A stretch of DNA of 6,629 bases from Candidatus Latescibacterota bacterium (GTDB lineage Bacteria > Krumholzibacteriota > Krumholzibacteriia > WVZY01 > JAKEHA01), in contig JAKEHA010000090.1 of assembly GCA_022615275.1 (NCBI GenBank), forward strand, positions 1-6,629, given 5' to 3'. Below, piece by piece: positions 1-5,702 of the stretch. A program made the position numbers and the translations under genes. The first letter of the stretch is position 1. The number at the start of each line of letters is the position of its first letter. The notes below the pieces were generated by a model. It was not told the DNA's origin. It ran no database searches and saw only the letters and a list, made by a program, of their open reading frames with translations.

Positions 1-263
1 CCGAGCGTACGCACGAAGAACACCTCGACTTCGAGGCCGTCGTCGCGGCGCGCGAGCAGGCGCGCAGGCACGACGCGGGTTCGATTCAACACCAGCACGT
101 CGCCCTCGCGAAGAAACTCGGGCAGGTCTTTGAATGACGCATGCCGCGCGGGCGCGTCACTGCCGCGCGACACCACCAGCAGGCGGCTCGCAGTTCGCTC
201 GGCCGCGGGCGTCTGGGCGATCGACGACTCCGGGAGGTGGTACGAAAAATCGGAGAGATGCAC
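1..263 (-). CDS. queA: QueA, tRNA preQ1(34) S-adenosylmethionine ribosyltransferase-isomerase (N-terminal part; cut by window edge)
   Basis: QueA transfers and isomerises the ribosyl group of S-adenosylmethionine onto the 7-aminomethyl-7-deazaguanine at the wobble position of certain tRNAs, giving epoxyqueuosine, the penultimate step of queuosine synthesis in the cytoplasm. About 87 residues are visible. They open with HLSDFSYHLPESSIAQTP, the family's N-terminal signature, and continue with SRLLVV near residues 26-31 and LNRTRVVPARLLARR near 60-74, which matches the conserved N-[NDR]-TRV-x-PARL block. The start is taken as GTG at 263, because family homology begins there, the upstream gene stops at 271-273, and an AAGTAGG-like ribosome site overlaps that stop. 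Only 7 bases separate the two genes, so queA is probably cotranscribed with ruvCAB. The remaining roughly three quarters of the protein lies outside the window. The family assignment is secure; completeness cannot be judged. Confidence 0.93.
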   Translation of the reverse strand, partial: MHLSDFSYHLPESSIAQTPAAERTASRLLVVSRGSDAPARHASFKDLPEFLREGDVLVLNRTRVVPARLLARRDDGLEVEVFFVRTL

Positions 264-270
264 GGCGCGC

Positions 271-474
271 CTACTTCGCGAGGCTGTACAAAACCACGAC
301 GTCGGTCGAATCGACCATGCGCGCGTGAAGCGTCGCGCGCGTCCCGGCGTCCAACCGTGCGCCGTCCACGCTCGGGCAATCCCGCGAGATGCCGACACCG
401 TTGGCGGTCGCGAACCACACGACCGCCCCGCCCAGCGCGGACACGGCGAGACACGCGAGTCTTTGGTTGCCCAA
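271..474 (-). CDS. Small unrecognised protein with an N-terminal hydrophobic segment, between ruvB and queA
   Basis: I do not recognise this 67-residue ORF. It starts with TTG at 474, four bases after a good GGAGG at 479-483, and ends with TAG at 271-273, seven bases before queA. Third codon positions are almost all G or C, as in the neighbouring genes, which supports real coding. Residues 6-24 (LACLAVSALGGAVVWFATA) are hydrophobic and resemble a signal peptide or a single membrane anchor, with a possible AxA-type cleavage site (ATA before N25). The rest (about 43 residues) is soluble-looking, with Cys at 8 and 33 and a hydrophobic VVVLY stretch near the end. It could be a small exported or membrane-anchored protein carried in the ruv-queA transcription unit. 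The frame is the same as ruvB, separated by the ruvB TAG and seven sense codons. No function is inferred. Confidence 0.55.
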   Translation of the reverse strand: MGNQRLACLAVSALGGAVVWFATANGVGISRDCPSVDGARLDAGTRATLHARMVDSTDVVVLYSLAK

Positions 475-478
475 GAAG

Positions 479-483
479 CCTCC
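479..483 (-). promoter_or_regulatory. Ribosome binding site deciding the TTG start of the small ORF
   Basis: GGAGG on the minus strand lies four bases before TTG at 474, between the ruvB stop (496-498) and the small ORF. No ATG or GTG start lies between the ruvB stop and this TTG in the same frame, so this site is the main reason for choosing the TTG. Confidence 0.55.
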
Positions 484-495
484 GGCGCGATCGAG

Positions 496-1524
496 CTAGA
501 GGAGTCGCGTCTCGGCGTCCGCCCCGCCGGGCGTCGCCGTGAGCCCGAGGTGGGTCAACGCGAGGGGTGTGGCCACGCGCCCGCGTGGCGTTCGCTGCAG
601 GAATCCCTGTTGAATGAGAAACGGTTCGTAGACGTCTTCGAGGGTTTCTTGTTCTTCGCTGACCGCCACCGCCAGCGACTGGATGCCGACCGGGCCTCCT
701 CCGAACTTCTGCACGATGGAAATGAGAATGCGCCGGTCCATCTCGTCCAGACCGCGCTCGTCGACGCGCAAGCGTCCCAGCGCGAAGTCGGCCGCCGCGC
801 GGTCGATCGTGTTCTTCCCCTGTACCTGGGTGAAGTCGCGCGTGCGCTTGAGCAACCGATTGGCGATGCGCGGTGTTCCGCGCGAGCGGCGCGCGATCTC
901 GTCGGCGCCGTCGTCGGAGATCTCGATCTCCAAGATACCCGCCGAGCGCTTGATGATCGTGCACAACTCGGCCGGCGTGTAGAAATCCAGCCGCATCACG
1001 ACGCCGAAGCGGTCGCGCAAGGGGGCCGTGATCATGCCCGCGCGCGTGGTGGCCCCGATCAGCGTGAATGGCTCGATGTTGAGCGTGTAGTGTCGAGCAT
1101 TCGGCCCCTTGTCGACGATCAATTCGCACTTGAGCGCATCCATGGCCTGATAGAGGTGCTCTTCGAGAATGCGCGGCAGGCGATGGATCTCGTCGATAAA
1201 GACGACTTGGTTCTTCTCGATGTGGCTCAACACGCCGAGTAATTCGGCCGCGTTCTGGAACGCGGGACCCGAGGTGGTCTTGATCGGTACTTCGAGCTCG
1301 TTGGCGACGATGTGTGCGAGCGTGGTTTTCCCAAGTCCGGGCGGTCCATACAGCAGCACGTGGTCGAGCGCCTCGCCGCGCTGGCGCGCGGCATCTATGA
1401 ACACGCGCAGGTTCTCCTTCAACTCGCTCTGCCCCACGAACTCCTCGAGCTTGCGCGGGCGCAAAAGCGCGTCGCTCTTGGCGTCGTCGGCGGCGAAGGC
1501 GGGGTTGGTGAGTCGTTCGGTCAT
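496..1524 (-). CDS. ruvB: RuvB, Holliday junction branch migration ATPase
   Basis: RuvB is the AAA+ hexameric motor that, loaded by RuvA, pumps DNA through Holliday junctions during recombinational repair. The 342-residue length is close to the usual 330-350. Visible motifs in order: LRPRKLEEFVGQ (21-32); Walker A GPPGLGKTT (60-68); Walker B FIDEIHRL (109-116) with catalytic D111/E112; sensor 1 GATTRAG (157-163); the arginine-finger stretch APLRDRFG (167-174); sensor 2 RSRGTPRIANRLL (213-225); and the C-terminal winged helix with KFGGGPVGI (273-281), EDVYEPFLIQQGFLQRTPRGR (296-316) and HLGL (325-328). All key residues are present. ATG at 1524 follows the ruvA stop by one base and is preceded by GAGG five bases upstream, inside the end of ruvA, so translation is probably coupled. 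The C-terminal tail after residue 328 is short and low in complexity, which is normal. Confidence 0.98.
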   Translation of the reverse strand: MTERLTNPAFAADDAKSDALLRPRKLEEFVGQSELKENLRVFIDAARQRGEALDHVLLYGPPGLGKTTLAHIVANELEVPIKTTSGPAFQNAAELLGVLSHIEKNQVVFIDEIHRLPRILEEHLYQAMDALKCELIVDKGPNARHYTLNIEPFTLIGATTRAGMITAPLRDRFGVVMRLDFYTPAELCTIIKRSAGILEIEISDDGADEIARRSRGTPRIANRLLKRTRDFTQVQGKNTIDRAAADFALGRLRVDERGLDEMDRRILISIVQKFGGGPVGIQSLAVAVSEEQETLEDVYEPFLIQQGFLQRTPRGRVATPLALTHLGLTATPGGADAETRLL

Positions 1525-1525
1525 G

Positions 1526-2119
1526 TCATCCTCGGCTGGCGTACTTTAGCGCGTCGCGCACCACGTCTTCCACCGATCGTTCCGCCTCCGGACTCCAATC
1601 CATGCGATCCAACGCCGCTTCCGCCGCGCTGCGGGTCATTCCCAGCGACGTGAGCGCCAGCAGGACTTCTTCGCGAACACCGCCCGACATTGGCGCCTCC
1701 GGTTCCTCCGCGCTGACGAGGTCATCGAGCTTGTCGCCCAGTTCGATCCCCAATCTCTCGGCCGTCTTCTTGCCGATGCCGGGAATCTTGGAGAGAAACG
1801 CGGCGTCGCCCTTCTTTATGGCGGTGACCACGCGCGCCGCCGGGTGCAGCGAAAGCACCGCCAGCGCGAGCTTGGGCCCGACACCGGAGACTTCGATCAG
1901 TTTGAGAAACAGCTCGCGGTCGTCGCGGTGCAAAAAGCCGAACAGGCTCAAGCGGTCCTCGCGCACGACCAAATGGGTATGGAACACGATCTCCGCGTCG
2001 GTAGGCGCCAGCGACTCGCGGTCCTTCTCGGGGATCGCGACCTCGAAGCCCACCCCGCCCACTTCGACGATGCAGCGCGGGTGCGCGCTGACCACACGGC
2101 CGCGAACGCGCGAGATCAC
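1526..2119 (-). CDS. ruvA: RuvA, Holliday junction DNA-binding subunit
   Basis: RuvA tetramers bind Holliday junctions in an open square form and load the RuvB motor. The 197-residue protein shows the expected three domains. An OB-fold covers residues 1-62 (VISRVRGRVV, EVGGVGFEV, VVREDRLSLFGF). Next come two helix-hairpin-helix motifs, FLKLIEVSGVGPKLALAVLS (71-90) and FLSKIPGIGKKTAERLGIEL (108-127). A flexible acidic/proline linker (about 134-146) then leads to the C-terminal RuvB-contacting domain (147-196). GTG at 2119 is chosen because family homology begins exactly there (usual form MIGRLRG) and because GGGAGG lies four bases upstream. An in-frame ATG at 2155 would add 12 non-homologous residues. 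GTG and the ruvC TGA overlap as GTGA, a classic coupled arrangement; the ruvA TGA is one base from the ruvB ATG. Confidence 0.97.
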   Translation of the reverse strand: MISRVRGRVVSAHPRCIVEVGGVGFEVAIPEKDRESLAPTDAEIVFHTHLVVREDRLSLFGFLHRDDRELFLKLIEVSGVGPKLALAVLSLHPAARVVTAIKKGDAAFLSKIPGIGKKTAERLGIELGDKLDDLVSAEEPEAPMSGGVREEVLLALTSLGMTRSAAEAALDRMDWSPEAERSVEDVVRDALKYASRG

Positions 2120-2604
2120 GCGCCCTCCCAATCGCGACGCTTGAAGGCATGACATATCGCGATAGCGATGGCGTCAGTCTCATCCATGCGTTTGGGTGTT
2201 GGCGACAGTCCCAATAACTTGGCCAACATGTAACTCACCTGCGACTTATCCGCCGCCCCGTTACCGGTCACCGACTGCTTCACTTCGCGCGCGGAGTATT
2301 CGAACACGGGGATGCCAGCGAGGGTGGCGGCCAGAATGGCGGCGCCGCGCGCTTCGCCCAGCACCAGCGTGCTGCGCGGGTTCTTGCTGTAGAAGACGTC
2401 TTCGATGGCGAAGTGGGTCGGCTCGAGCTCACGGATCACGCGCTCGATGCCGGCGTAGATCTCGCGCAGGCGCTCGTAGCGCGATTGCGACCGCGAGGGC
2501 GCGATGGTGCCCGAGGAGACGTACGACACGGAGTCGCCGTTGCCGGTGACCAACCCGTAGCCGGTGCAGTTGCTCCCGGGATCCACGCCGAGTATCCGGT
2601 ACAT
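2116..2604 (-). CDS. ruvC: RuvC, Holliday junction resolvase
   Basis: RuvC is the dimeric endonuclease that cuts Holliday junctions symmetrically, working with RuvAB. The 162-residue length matches the family (about 160-175). The RNase H-like fold is clear: ILGVDPGSNCTGYG (4-17) holds the first catalytic acid, D8. AIEDVFYSKNPRSTLVLGEARG (66-87) holds E68. The basic stretch VKQSVTGNGAADKSQV (108-123) carries the K109 and K120 equivalents. MDETDAIAIAICHA (140-153) holds D141 and D144. All four metal-binding acids are therefore present. ATG at 2604 follows a GGGAGG only three bases upstream, which is short spacing, but homology starts there. The gene begins 32 bases after the yebC stop and overlaps ruvA by four bases. 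The yebC-ruvC-ruvA-ruvB order is widespread among bacteria outside the enterics. Confidence 0.97.
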   Translation of the reverse strand: MYRILGVDPGSNCTGYGLVTGNGDSVSYVSSGTIAPSRSQSRYERLREIYAGIERVIRELEPTHFAIEDVFYSKNPRSTLVLGEARGAAILAATLAGIPVFEYSAREVKQSVTGNGAADKSQVSYMLAKLLGLSPTPKRMDETDAIAIAICHAFKRRDWEGA

Positions 2605-2636
2605 CGCCCTCCCGGCGCCGCGCCCTCGCGCGCCCG

Positions 2637-3380
2637 TTAGCCCTGCTGCAAGACTTCGTCCGGGATGTCGAAGTTGGCACTCACGCGCTGCACGTCGTCC
2701 AGCTCTTCGAGCGCTTCGACCAGGTGCAGGACCTTGCGTGCGTCCTCGGCTGAGAGCTTGACGAACGTCTTCGGCACCTTCTGGATCTCGGCCGACTCGT
2801 ACGGCACGCCGGCCTTCTTCAATAGGTCCGCGACGGTCGTGAGCTCGGTGGGGTCGGTGTAGACCTCGAACACCTCGCCCTCGTCGCTCACGTCGGCCGC
2901 CCCCGCGTCGAGGGCTGCCGCCATGAGAGTTTCCTCGTCGACGCGCTTCTTGTCGACGGTAATCACGCCCTTGGTCTCGAAATTCCAGGACACGCTGCCG
3001 TTCTCGCCCAGGCTGCCGTTGTGCTTGGTGAGCACGTGGCGGACCTCGCCGACGGTGCGGTGCCGGTTGTCGCTGACGACGTCGATGATCAGCGCCACAC
3101 CCGCGGGGCCGTAGCCTTCGTACCAGAACTCCTCCAGGGCCTGCCCCTCCAGCTCGCCCGCGCCCTTCTTGGCCGCCCGTACGATGGTGTCGTTGGGCAT
3201 GTTGTTTTCCTTGGCGGTCTGGATGGCCAGGCGCAGGCGCGGGTTGCCGGCCGGGTCGCTACCGCCCTGGCGCGCCGCGATGGTGATTTCCCGCAGCACC
3301 TTGGTGAAGACCTTGCTGCGCTGGGCGTCGGTCTTCGCCTTCTTGTGCTTGATCTGTTTCCACTTGGAATGCCCTGCCAT
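2637..3380 (-). CDS. yebC: YebC/PmpR (TACO1) family protein
   Basis: YebC-family proteins were long annotated as DNA-binding transcriptional regulators (PmpR). More recent work on the family, including mitochondrial TACO1, points to a ribosome-linked role in translating difficult sequences such as proline stretches; which applies here cannot be told from sequence. The 247-residue length fits the usual 240-250. Residues 1-30 carry the family signature MAGHSKWKQIKHKKAKTDAQ followed by RSKVFTKVLREI; later blocks are NPRLRLAIQTAKENNMPND (46-64), FWYEGYGPAGVALI (84-97), DNRHRTVGEVRHVLTKHNG (103-121) and the C-terminal VEALEELDDVQRVSANFDIP (222-241). ATG at 3380 starts the MAGHSKW signature, with AGGAGT at 3385-3390. 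A further in-frame ATG at 3425 would add 15 unrelated residues and run through a strong inverted repeat. It lies between the EF-G paralogue and ruvC, probably in one transcription unit. Confidence 0.96.
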   Translation of the reverse strand: MAGHSKWKQIKHKKAKTDAQRSKVFTKVLREITIAARQGGSDPAGNPRLRLAIQTAKENNMPNDTIVRAAKKGAGELEGQALEEFWYEGYGPAGVALIIDVVSDNRHRTVGEVRHVLTKHNGSLGENGSVSWNFETKGVITVDKKRVDEETLMAAALDAGAADVSDEGEVFEVYTDPTELTTVADLLKKAGVPYESAEIQKVPKTFVKLSAEDARKVLHLVEALEELDDVQRVSANFDIPDEVLQQG

Positions 3381-3396
3381 CGTGACTCCTGCATGG

Positions 3397-3498
3397 GCCG
3401 CGGGTCCTGTCGCACAACAGCCCACTGCGCTCGGGCCTACCGCGCCTGCGCACTAGTAGGCCCTCGCTTGCGGGCGCCCGTTGTGCGCCACCCGCGGC
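3397..3498. repeat. Nested inverted repeat (about 102 bases) filling the EF-G paralogue/yebC gap
   Basis: On the plus strand GCCGCGGGT (3397-3405) is the exact reverse complement of ACCCGCGGC (3490-3498). CGCACAAC (3411-3418) matches GTTGTGCG (3480-3487), and GGGCCTAC (3433-3440) matches GTAGGCCC (3456-3463). Between them GCCC (3420-3423) can pair with GGGC (3472-3475), and CGC can pair with GCG at 3427-3429/3465-3467. Together these give about 32 base pairs in one long interrupted hairpin with a 15-base apical loop (3441-3455). There is no T-run after either end, so it is not a standard intrinsic terminator. Its inner end on the mRNA stops six bases before the AGGAGT ribosome site of yebC and leaves that site free. 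It could be a structured leader, an mRNA processing or stabilising element, or a REP/MITE-like palindromic repeat. Confidence 0.8.
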
Positions 3499-3501
3499 TC
3501 T

Positions 3502-5577
3502 CTACTTGTGTTCCGCAGCCACTTGCGCCTTGTGGTCGGCGATGATCTTCTCCGCGATCTCGCGCGGCACTTCTTCGTAGTGGGAGAACTCGCGCGAGTG
3601 CGAGCCGCGTCCCTGCGTCATCGAGCGCAGGTGCGTCGAGTACTTGTACAACTCGGCCATCGGCACCTGCGCGTTGATCACGGCGAAGCGCCCCTGGTTC
3701 TCGGTGCCCGAGATCTTGCCGCGCCGGCCGCTCAAATCGCCCATGACGTCGCCCATGTATTCGTCGGGAACCTTGACCTGCAAATTGACGATGGGTTCCA
3801 GCAGGACGGGATTCGCCTTCTCCACCGCGGCCCTGAACGCGAGCGAGCCCGCGGTCTTGAACGCCTGCTCGGACGAATCGACGGTGTGGTAGCTGCCGTC
3901 GTAGATCGTAGCCTTGACGTCGACCATGGGATAACCCGCGATCACACCCATCTCCATGGTGGCGACGACACCCTTCTCGACCGCGGGTATGAACTTCCCC
4001 GGCACGACACCGCCCACCACTCCATCGACGAACTCGAACTGCTTGCCGCGCTGGAGCGGCTCGATCTTGAGCCACACGTCGCCGAACTGCCCGCGCCCGC
4101 CGGTCTGCTTCTTGTGGCGGCCCTGCGCCTCCGCCGGCCGCCGAATGGTCTCGCGATACGGGATGCGGGGCTTTTCCAGCGCGACGGTCACGCCGAAGCG
4201 TTCCTTCAATCTGTGCACGATGATTTCGAGGTGCAATTCACCCTGGCCGGCGATGAGGGTCTGGTGCGTCTCCGCGCTCGGGGTGACTTCGAAGGTCGGG
4301 TCCTCGTCCATGATGCGATGGAGCCCGGTGCCCATCTTTTCGTCGTCGCCCTTGGCGACGGGCAGAATCGCCGAGTTGATCGACGGTTTCGGCAACGACG
4401 TCGGCTTGACGACGGTGCCGCTGGCCTTGTCGGCCAGGGTGTCGCGCACTTTGGTGGACTTGAGCTTCACCAGGGCACCGATGTCGCCGGCCTGCAGCTT
4501 GTCGGCGTCCTGGCGATTCTTCCCCTCCAACACGAACAGTCCGCCCAGTCTTTCGGCGTGGCTGCGCGAGGTGTTGTACACGTCGAGGGCGGGCGTCAGG
4601 TTGCCGCGGAAGACGCGCACGACCAGCATGTCGCCCACGTGCGGGTCGGAGATGTTCTTGAACACGTACGCGAGCGGCGTACCGTTGGCCTCGGTCTTGA
4701 TCACCTTGCCGTCGGTGGTGACGCACTTGCCGCTGTCGGCCCCGGGGAGATACTTGACGATGGCGTCGAGGATGGGCGACGCGCCCATGTTGTGCGCGGG
4801 CGACGCGCACAGGACGGGAAAGATCTGCGCCGTTTTTACACCGGCCGCGAGGCCGGTCCTAAACTCCTCTTCGGAGAGCGATTCGCTCTCGAGGTACTTC
4901 TCCATCAGGGCCTCGTCCGACTCGGCCGCCGACTCCATGAGCTCGCGCCGCAGCGCCTTGGCCTTCTCCTTCAGATCGGCCGGGATGTCGATCGGCTTCG
5001 CGGCCCCCTTGCCGTCTTTCTCCAGCTCGTACGCCTTCATGTCGACCAGGTCGACCACGCCCCGGAATTTCTCGCCGCTCCCGATCGGCATCTGCAGGGC
5101 ATGCACGCCCGCGCCGAAGTGCTCGTGCAACTGCGTGAGGCAGTTGTCGAAGTTCGCGTGCTCCTTGTCCATGCGACTGATGACGAAGAGCGTGGGCAGT
5201 TCGCGGTCGCGCAGGAAGCCCCACACGCGGTCGGTGCCGACTTCCACGCCGGCGTCGGCGCGCAGCGTCACGACCGCGCCTTCGGCCACGTCGAGGCCCA
5301 GGAGCACGTCGCCCACGAAGTCTTCGTAGCCGGGCGTGTCGATCAGGTTGATTTTCGTACCGGCGTGCTCGAGGTGCGCGACACCGGAGTGGATCGAGAT
5401 GCCGCGCGCGATCTCTTCGGAGTCGTAGTCCATCGTGGTGTTCTTGTCTTCGACTCGGCCCAGGCGAGGGATGGCACCCGCCGTGTAGAGCAGGGATTCG
5501 GAAAGCATGGTCTTGCCGGATTCCTGGTGTCCGACCAGTGCGACGTTACGAATCTGGGCCGCGGGAAACTGCTTCAC
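3502..5577 (-). CDS. Elongation factor G paralogue (EF-G2-like translational GTPase)
   Basis: This 691-residue protein has the complete EF-G layout. The GTPase domain covers about 8-280, domain II about 300-390, domain III about 400-475, domain IV about 478-595 and domain V about 596-680. EF-G catalyses tRNA-mRNA translocation or ribosome recycling on the 70S ribosome. The P-loop GHQESGKT (16-23) is intact. Domain IV keeps GGRGQFGDV (493-501) and the tip histidine H564 in DGSYHTVDSSE (560-570). Domain V has EYMGDVMGDLSGRRG (606-620) and LRSMTQGRGSHSREFSHY (650-667). The GTPase motifs differ from canonical FusA: switch I has ARGISI (S61 in place of Thr), switch II is DTPGYEDF (Y84 in place of the catalytic His), and the guanine motif is SRMD (134-137) in place of NKxD. 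These changes are typical of the divergent EF-G2-type paralogues, so a normal fusA is probably elsewhere in the genome. GTG at 5577 has AGGAGGAGG six bases upstream and a TAG in frame just before. Confidence 0.9.
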   Translation of the reverse strand: MKQFPAAQIRNVALVGHQESGKTMLSESLLYTAGAIPRLGRVEDKNTTMDYDSEEIARGISIHSGVAHLEHAGTKINLIDTPGYEDFVGDVLLGLDVAEGAVVTLRADAGVEVGTDRVWGFLRDRELPTLFVISRMDKEHANFDNCLTQLHEHFGAGVHALQMPIGSGEKFRGVVDLVDMKAYELEKDGKGAAKPIDIPADLKEKAKALRRELMESAAESDEALMEKYLESESLSEEEFRTGLAAGVKTAQIFPVLCASPAHNMGASPILDAIVKYLPGADSGKCVTTDGKVIKTEANGTPLAYVFKNISDPHVGDMLVVRVFRGNLTPALDVYNTSRSHAERLGGLFVLEGKNRQDADKLQAGDIGALVKLKSTKVRDTLADKASGTVVKPTSLPKPSINSAILPVAKGDDEKMGTGLHRIMDEDPTFEVTPSAETHQTLIAGQGELHLEIIVHRLKERFGVTVALEKPRIPYRETIRRPAEAQGRHKKQTGGRGQFGDVWLKIEPLQRGKQFEFVDGVVGGVVPGKFIPAVEKGVVATMEMGVIAGYPMVDVKATIYDGSYHTVDSSEQAFKTAGSLAFRAAVEKANPVLLEPIVNLQVKVPDEYMGDVMGDLSGRRGKISGTENQGRFAVINAQVPMAELYKYSTHLRSMTQGRGSHSREFSHYEEVPREIAEKIIADHKAQVAAEHK

Positions 5578-5583
5578 GATGAG

Positions 5584-5592
5584 CCTCCTCCT
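5584..5592 (-). promoter_or_regulatory. Strong ribosome binding site of the EF-G paralogue
   Basis: AGGAGGAGG on the minus strand ends six bases before the GTG at 5577. It is immediately preceded by an in-frame TAG codon and fixes the start. It is the longest Shine-Dalgarno match in the window, suggesting efficient translation despite the GTG start. Confidence 0.8.
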
Positions 5593-5653
5593 ATTCCGAG
5601 TCGTCTCGAGGGAACGGCTGCAACCTCAACGTAGACTTGGGGTTGGGTTTGGG

Positions 5654-5683
5654 ATTCTAGCACCGCCGCGCGGGCGGTGTCAA
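5654..5683 (-). promoter_or_regulatory. Sigma70-type promoter of the EF-G paralogue and probably of the downstream yebC-ruvCAB-queA unit
   Basis: On the minus strand a perfect -35 TTGACA (5678-5683) is followed after 18 bases by TAGAAT (5654-5659), preceded by TGC, which makes an extended -10. The start of transcription would fall near 5646-5650, giving a leader of about 70 bases before the GTG at 5577. The promoter begins 20 bases after the Yip1-family stop codon. No other clear promoter was found before yebC or the ruv genes, so it probably drives the whole block. The spacer holds a perfect dyad, listed separately. Confidence 0.75.
5661..5679. promoter_or_regulatory. Perfect 7+7 dyad within the promoter spacer (possible operator)
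   Basis: CACCGCC (5661-5667) and GGCGGTG (5673-5679) are exact reverse complements around a five-base GCGCG centre. The dyad occupies almost the whole 18-base spacer between the -35 and -10 and touches both elements. It could bind a dimeric regulator. A transcript hairpin acting as terminator of the upstream gene is less likely, because no T-run follows on the minus strand. Confidence 0.5.
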
Positions 5684-5702
5684 TTCGCGGTGCCGCGCGC
5701 GA

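Noticed and set aside
86..1129. A 347-codon minus-strand frame overlapping ruvB and queA in another frame
   Set aside because: Its translation is extremely Arg-rich and low in complexity, and it conflicts with clearly conserved RuvB and QueA frames.
130..1242. A 370-codon open frame on the plus strand, opposite ruvB, the small ORF and queA
   Set aside because: It runs antisense across three separate genes and their junctions and has no recognisable motif, as expected for a compositional shadow.
2120..2155. An upstream ATG for ruvA at 2155
   Set aside because: The 12 extra residues lie within ruvC coding sequence, while family homology begins exactly at the GTG at 2119, which has a good ribosome site and a GTGA overlap.
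3407..3420. CTGTTGTGCGACAG (minus strand) as a LexA/SOS box upstream of yebC-ruvCAB
   Set aside because: The spacing is CTG-N8-CAG rather than the enterobacterial CTG-N10-CAG, the sequence lies inside the larger inverted repeat, and the LexA motif of this lineage is unknown.
3381..3425. An upstream ATG for yebC at 3425
   Set aside because: The added 15 residues have no similarity to the family, the MAGHSKW signature begins at 3380 with its own AGGAGT site, and the extension runs through the inverted repeat.
3481..5634. A 717-codon open frame on the plus strand, opposite the EF-G paralogue
   Set aside because: It is exactly antisense to a full-length conserved gene. In DNA with strong GC bias at third positions the opposite frame is often open over long distances. 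Its translation is rich in His, Arg, Val and Asp, with no recognisable family motifs.
5661..5679. The CACCGCC/GGCGGTG hairpin as an intrinsic terminator of the Yip1-family gene
   Set aside because: No run of T follows on the minus strand, and the sequence is embedded between a consensus -35 and -10, so an operator or promoter role explains it better.
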